DNA from: Manduca sexta
Lineage: Eukaryota > Arthropoda > Insecta > Lepidoptera > Sphingidae
Assembly (NCBI RefSeq): GCF_014839805.1
Contig: NC_051132.1
Location: forward strand, 2,604,001-2,668,000
DNA length: 64,000 nucleotides
Reading direction: 5' to 3'
Position 1 is the stretch's first letter. Each line of letters opens with the position of its first letter. The position numbers were made by a program, and so were the translations under genes. The notes beneath the pieces are model-generated. The model worked only from the letters and a program-made list of their open reading frames with translations. It ran no database searches and was not told where the DNA came from. This document shows, piece by piece, positions 59,349-64,000 of this stretch.

Positions 59349-59541
59349 TTCGAATAAATTCGAAATGCGGGTCTGGTAGTAGGTCCCTAGGCAAAGTTTC
59401 GAAAAAAAAGAAAAAATCCATTTTTAATTTGTTTCTTTTCTTGAATAACTCGAAATGCGGTCTGGTAGTGTAGTATTAATAAATATAATACGAATTTTTA
59501 TAGTTTGTGTTTTCGAATAAATTCGAAATGCGGTCTGGTAG
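59349..59541 (-). repeat. Three copies of a 30-bp motif in the E93 3' UTR
   Basis: Copies at 59349-59379, 59439-59468 and 59511-59541. On the transcript strand the core is CTACCAGACCGCATTTCGA followed by ATTTATTCG. Spacing is about 90 and 72 bp; the sequences between are unrelated. Confidence 0.8.
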
Positions 59542-61224
59542 GGTTGTCAACACGACGGTAAATATTTTATTCAATGTATAAAAGTACTCAATGAGATAAA
59601 TGCACGTAACGTTTTTTAGATTTTTTAAATACTAAACGCTAAAAATACGTCGAAAATTATGCACAGAGAGAAACAAAGGTGAAAGTATGCTATCGACTAG
59701 TAAATTTTGAATATAAAAATTTTTGTATTTTTCATTAACAGAGAATGCATTCGACATCTCGGCACTGGGGATATGTATTTTGATTTGGATATTGTTTGTT
59801 AAATAGTCGGTCCGCGGGTAAATAGTATGCAATGCATGTCGAAACGTCGAAACCACACTCCAACAGTCCTATTTTGCACATCCGTGGTCTCCGAAGAAAA
59901 TGCACGATGTTTAACTTGTATATAATATAATTATGTATATATTTAGTTACATACATAATACAAAGATTTCTTAATTTCCATGAGGCGCACATTTACACAT
60001 AACTTACAATAAGTGTCGTATGATAATTTTATATCCAATAGTTTTACCTAGATTTATCTGGGAGAGCGTATACATTTTTTCCATCTCGTACTTCAATAAT
60101 ATACTTTTGATTGAACACCAAAAAATTTCACAAATTTGAAGATATCATTTAGTATTTTTTTTTGAGGATTTTTGGGCTAATTATATTTTTTAAAGTCGAC
60201 AAGAATATAATAATGATTATCCACATTTTTGTATAGTCGATAAAACATTTAAAACTTGGACCATGAAAAATAAGAATATATCTTCTTAAGATACAATAAT
60301 AGTACATAAAATATATAAGTTCACTAGATGTATTTAATGTACGTACGTGTGTATATAAATGATGGGGGGCCTGCGGGCCCCCGCGGGTCGTCACTCAAAC
60401 CGCACTCGTAATACCTAAATATCACATTCAGTAATATGGAAATCCACGTGTTAGCTTAGACACACTTTAAATTACCATTATTTTATACAAAATAATAATT
60501 GCACATAAGTCCTTGCGAGCCGACGTCGCCTCGCCGCTGCTCGCGGCGCTGGCGCCCCGCCTCTACTACTAGTGCCTTTCCTTTATCTCGCGATACAAAA
60601 GACAGTACCACAACCGCACTACCCGCCATTAGCGCTAATAATTTCATTCAATATATTACCTATCTAATTATAAAAACACTGCACAAAATCTGCAATAGTT
60701 CACTTAAAAATCGATAACATTTACACTCATAGCTAGCTTTATCATTAATTTGTTGCAATGTTTTTTTTTCATTTTAGTTAATTAAAAATTACTTTTAAAT
60801 AGTTAATTTTATAACATTAACTTTTGGTTGTCTTTTACTTAAAAAACAAGGTCGAACGTCGAGGCTCTCCGGATTAAGGTGAGTTTGGACAACCCTAGCG
60901 TCGTATGTGACACTCACTGTCGTTCTATTTATTTAAATTTGAAATCTCTACTATAACATTATTTTTTTTAAAACGTCGTTATAATATTCGAATACACTTT
61001 TGAAATAAGTTGTATTAAAAAATGATTTCTATGTATTTTTCATAGACAGCGATGCAAAAAGCATGTCGCGTTTTATGAGAACAACATTGAGCGTCGCAAC
61101 AAACGCAGCCGACACCGTCATGGGATACTAAACACTACTATATTGTGATATTGCATTAGTAAAGCTGTGATATATTGAACTGGTTGTGACTTTTAGGTAA
61201 CTATTGTGATATTTGGTGATACAT

Positions 61225-61290
61225 GTGTCGTGTTTGTGTGTGTATGTGTGTGTGTGTGTGTTGTGTCGGTGTGTGTATGCAGTGTGTACA
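61225..61290. repeat. (TG)n microsatellite
   Basis: Imperfect run of TG dinucleotides with a few TA and TC interruptions. Confidence 0.85.
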
Positions 61291-61571
61291 GCGGGGCGGT
61301 ACACGGAAGCAGAAAATGAAACTGGACGCGTCATGTGTCGCGTGTGTGAACACTGGGCTGTGGACAAACGCGGGAACGAAGGGATGAGCCGGCGGAACTG
61401 GGATCGTGTCGGTTTATTGTCAGTAGGTGAGTGTTCGGAGCGGGCGGTCGCGCCGCCCGACGGAATGTACTTTACATAATATTATCACATAGAGCGAGGA
61501 GATCGGAACGTCTCGCGTTCAGTACCCGACGTGCGTCAGTGCATGCGGTAGAGCGGGGCGCGCGGGCGGCA

Positions 61572-62970
61572 CTAGGCGCGGTCGGGCGGCGCGGCGGGCG
61601 GCGCGGGCGGCGACAGCGGCGCGGGCGCGGGCGGCGTCGGCGTGCCGTTGCGCGGCCGCAGCTTGTCCGCGCGCAGCCGCTGCACCGCCTCGCGCATCTC
61701 CGCCGCCAGCGCGTGGTCCGAGCTGTCGATGCGCGGGCGCCGCGCGGGCGGCTCGTCGGGCTCGCCCGCCAGCCGCCGCATCAGGCTCGGCGCCTCCGCC
61801 CCCGCGCGCGTCTCCGTCAACCGCTGCAGCAATGCCGCGCCCGGGCGCTCCAGGCTCGATCGGATGATGCCCTCGAGGAACGAGCCGTTGGTGGGAGGCG
61901 GCGCCTCGTCGCGCAGCCTCCGCATCATGTGCGACGCGTACAGATCGGGCCCCGGGGGCGGCGGGAACCCGGGCGCCGGCCAGAACGGGTAGCCGGTCGG
62001 ATAGCCCGGCGTGTCGGGCCCGTTAAGTCCGTTCGAAAACGGCTTGGTGGCGGGCTTTGGTGGCGGCGGCTTGGGCGGCTGTGGTTTCACCTCTTGCGGT
62101 GGCTTGGGCTCGCGCTTGCGCGGCCTCATGAGATGCCGTTCTTTAACCTTGTACTCGAGCGTAGAGTGCGGCACGCCGTAGTAGGAGCCGGCGCGGTGCA
62201 CCGACATCTCTCCGCGCTGCACGGCCTTCACCGCCTCTACAAGGCTATCTCTGTCGTAGTTCCGGTACTTGCCGCGCTTGGGCCGCGTGCCCTTGCCGCC
62301 GGCAGCCGGCTGTCCGTTGTTGGCGGGTGCCTTCGAGTTACTCGGCATCGCGTAGTTGCGCTGGTTGTCCGGCTGCGTTTTGATGACGGACACATGTCGC
62401 GCGTCCGGCCCGCGCAGGAACTGTAGGTCCGGTTGATGCGATCGGTCGATCGGCTGCTGGAACTTCTGGCTGATGCTCTTGGCGATGACGTCGTTGAGTG
62501 AGGTGAAGATGTGTTGGGTGGCAGGCGGGTCCGCGTACACGCCCGGCAGCAGCATGCTGGGCGAGGGCTGCAGCGGCTGCGGCGGCGGCAGCAGCGGCGT
62601 GACCGGCGCGAGCGGCGCGGCCGCCGGCGAGGGGCTCTTGTCGTCCGGCGGCGGGAACGTGGGTATCTTGAGGATGACGGAGGGCGGCGAGTCGGGCCGA
62701 TCGGCGTCGCTGTCGGGCTCGGAGTCGGGCGGCTCCGCATGTCCGAACTTGCTGACCTTGTTGCGCAGCGTGGAGCGCGGGATGCCGTAGAGCGCGGCGG
62801 CGCGGCGCGTGCCCAGCCGGCCCGCCTGGATGTCGCGCAGCGCGGCCTGCAGCTCGTCGTCGGTGTAGCCGCGCCGCGCCGCGCCCGCCGCCGCGCCCGC
62901 CACCCCCGCCACGCTGTTGCCGGGCGACGCCGACGCCGAGCCCGCGCTCTCCGCGCATGCACGCTTCAAT
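61572..62970 (-). CDS. Eip93F: E93 / Mblk-1 transcription factor, last coding exon
   Basis: The exon begins after the acceptor CTATAG at 62971 and ends at TAG 61572; one leading base completes a codon from the previous exon, which is outside the window. The 465 residues contain two pipsqueak-type helix-turn-helix motifs. The first, at residues 33-76, includes [20 protein letters not shown] and [15 protein letters not shown]. The second, at 231-288, includes [20 protein letters not shown] and [18 protein letters not shown]. The rest is Pro/Ala-rich with a conserved-looking [18 protein letters not shown] between them. E93 is the ecdysone-induced nuclear factor that specifies adult development and autophagy in metamorphosis; the bee orthologue is Mblk-1. 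The upstream CtBP and nuclear-receptor motifs would lie in earlier exons. GC content is very high. Confidence 0.93.
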
Positions 62971-64000
62971 CTATAGACAAACGATTATTGTTAAAATCAA
63001 TAAAAACTAGTGCGCGATATTCCCGATAAGTCGCTGTTATTTTAAGTAAATCGAACCATTACTTGTATTTCATAGATCCAGCTCGGATTGCAACAACTTC
63101 GTGATTACACTATTCACACTATTTGCATGAGTTTGTTTTTAAAATGTGCGGATATTGTATCGGGCATTACAATAAATGGTAGGTACCATTTAGGTTCTCG
63201 ACTAATCAAGTACTAACAAATACATAAGTAGATATATTTGTTTACAACGTATTTTAAATTATCCTGGTTCCAAAGATTCCTCCGTCCTTGTAAATTGTAA
63301 TGTATGCTTATGTGAACAGCATACAACTCAATATCCTTCTAAAATTAACCTTATAATATAAAGCACATAGTTGTGTATTCTTTAAACAGGATAATTCAGT
63401 GCAAATAATCGAGTGCAGCTTAACCGTGAGTCACGGTGGTGCATTTTTCGCCATCCAGGTCAACATCACAGTAAACACGACAATCGCTCAACACCAAACA
63501 TTTCGAAACCGTATTTAATTTCAGATAACGAATTATTTGCGTACGTCAGATAACGGCTATGGAAGCGTCTTTACACCACCCTTGAGATAGCAAAAAACAG
63601 TCGTGTTCCATTTCATTAAAGTTCACAATTGAGCGCGTTCGATTGTCGTCTTCGATTTCATTTTTTAAGTTCTTGTTTTTCGTTGTGCGCGCTATTTTAT
63701 TTTGTACCTAGGGGCTATGTATTTAGGGTTGCAATCCGGTCGCGGGGATGGGAGCGATCTCTGAGGATGCAAGGTCGATGCACCGCCAGTCTATCGGTGC
63801 ATTTTTATTTGTTTTGGCCGAGTCGTGCGACCCACATCTCGGCGGACCGAATGAATTTATTCTGCTATCGATTGGCCATTGTGTATAATATCGGAGACAT
63901 TGGCTTCTTTATGGAAACGCACTGGAGTTGACTGGCTCTATATAAATTGCGTTTTTCTTGTGTTTGCTTTTGTTCTATTTGCCGAAACAAGGGGAGTGCA
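62971..64000 (-). other. Eip93F: E93 intron
   Basis: Sequence upstream of the E93 last exon on the minus strand. AT-rich; no further exon recognised before the window ends. Confidence 0.5.

Larger units (their letters stand above)
57190..61571 (-). other. Eip93F: Probable long 3' UTR of E93
   Basis: The 4.4 kb downstream of the E93 stop codon contain no SINE, Helitron or MITE, unlike the rest of the window, and end near AATAAA on the minus strand (57190-57195). Absence of insertions suggests constraint. The true cleavage site is not known. Contains a triplicated motif at 59349-59541 and GC-rich islands near 58000 and 60540. Confidence 0.45.

Noticed and set aside
61431..62426. 331-codon plus-strand ORF
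   Set aside because: It is antisense to the E93 exon and open only because the region is extremely GC-rich. Its Arg/Ala composition has no domain, whereas the minus frame has two psq motifs.
62237..62962. Alternative minus and plus frames over the E93 N-terminal half
   Set aside because: Arg-rich GC-driven shadows of the E93 frame.

Overview
The window is insect nuclear DNA, most likely from a moth or butterfly. The evidence is AT-rich non-coding sequence, short GC-rich exons with GT-AG introns, tRNA-derived SINEs with a lepidopteran look, Helitrons ending in CTAG before a T, and orthologues of two well-known animal genes. There are no operons, ribosome binding sites or CRISPR arrays. All recognised genes lie on the minus strand, and most of them are split into small exons that a plain ORF scan misses.

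Layout. 0.8-5.7 kb: two very short cysteine-rich ORFs (46 and 45 residues) that align to each other without gaps. A small LTR element with identical 208-bp LTRs sits a few bases after the stop codon of the second. 6.7-14.7 kb: a 14-exon model for a secreted CAP (antigen-5/CRISP-like) protein with a long unrecognised C-terminal extension. Its introns hold a decayed Tigger-type transposon and two short Helitrons. 14.7-21.2 kb: AT-rich intergenic DNA with a cluster of TATCGATA sites near 20.7 kb. 21.2-41.8 kb: a complete attractin gene (distracted/ATRN orthologue) of 24 coding exons whose phases all fit, giving about 1253 residues: signal peptide, EGF, CUB, EGF, kelch repeats, PSI repeats, laminin-type EGFs, one transmembrane helix and a cytoplasmic tail. 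Its introns carry a Helitron that touches a splice donor, a 20-bp tandem array that ends exactly at another donor, and an inverted repeat pair around exon 8. 41.8-57 kb: gene-poor DNA with SINEs and a 2.5-kb LTR element that carries a single 436-residue ORF and sits inside a SINE. 57.2-63 kb: the last coding exon and probable long 3' UTR of the E93 (Eip93F/Mblk-1) ecdysone-response transcription factor, with both pipsqueak-type helix-turn-helix motifs.

The genes do not form one pathway. E93 is a nuclear regulator of metamorphosis, attractin is a type I membrane protein, and the CAP protein is predicted to be secreted. Exon boundaries were derived by hand from splice consensus, reading phase and family similarity. 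No database search or transcript data was used.
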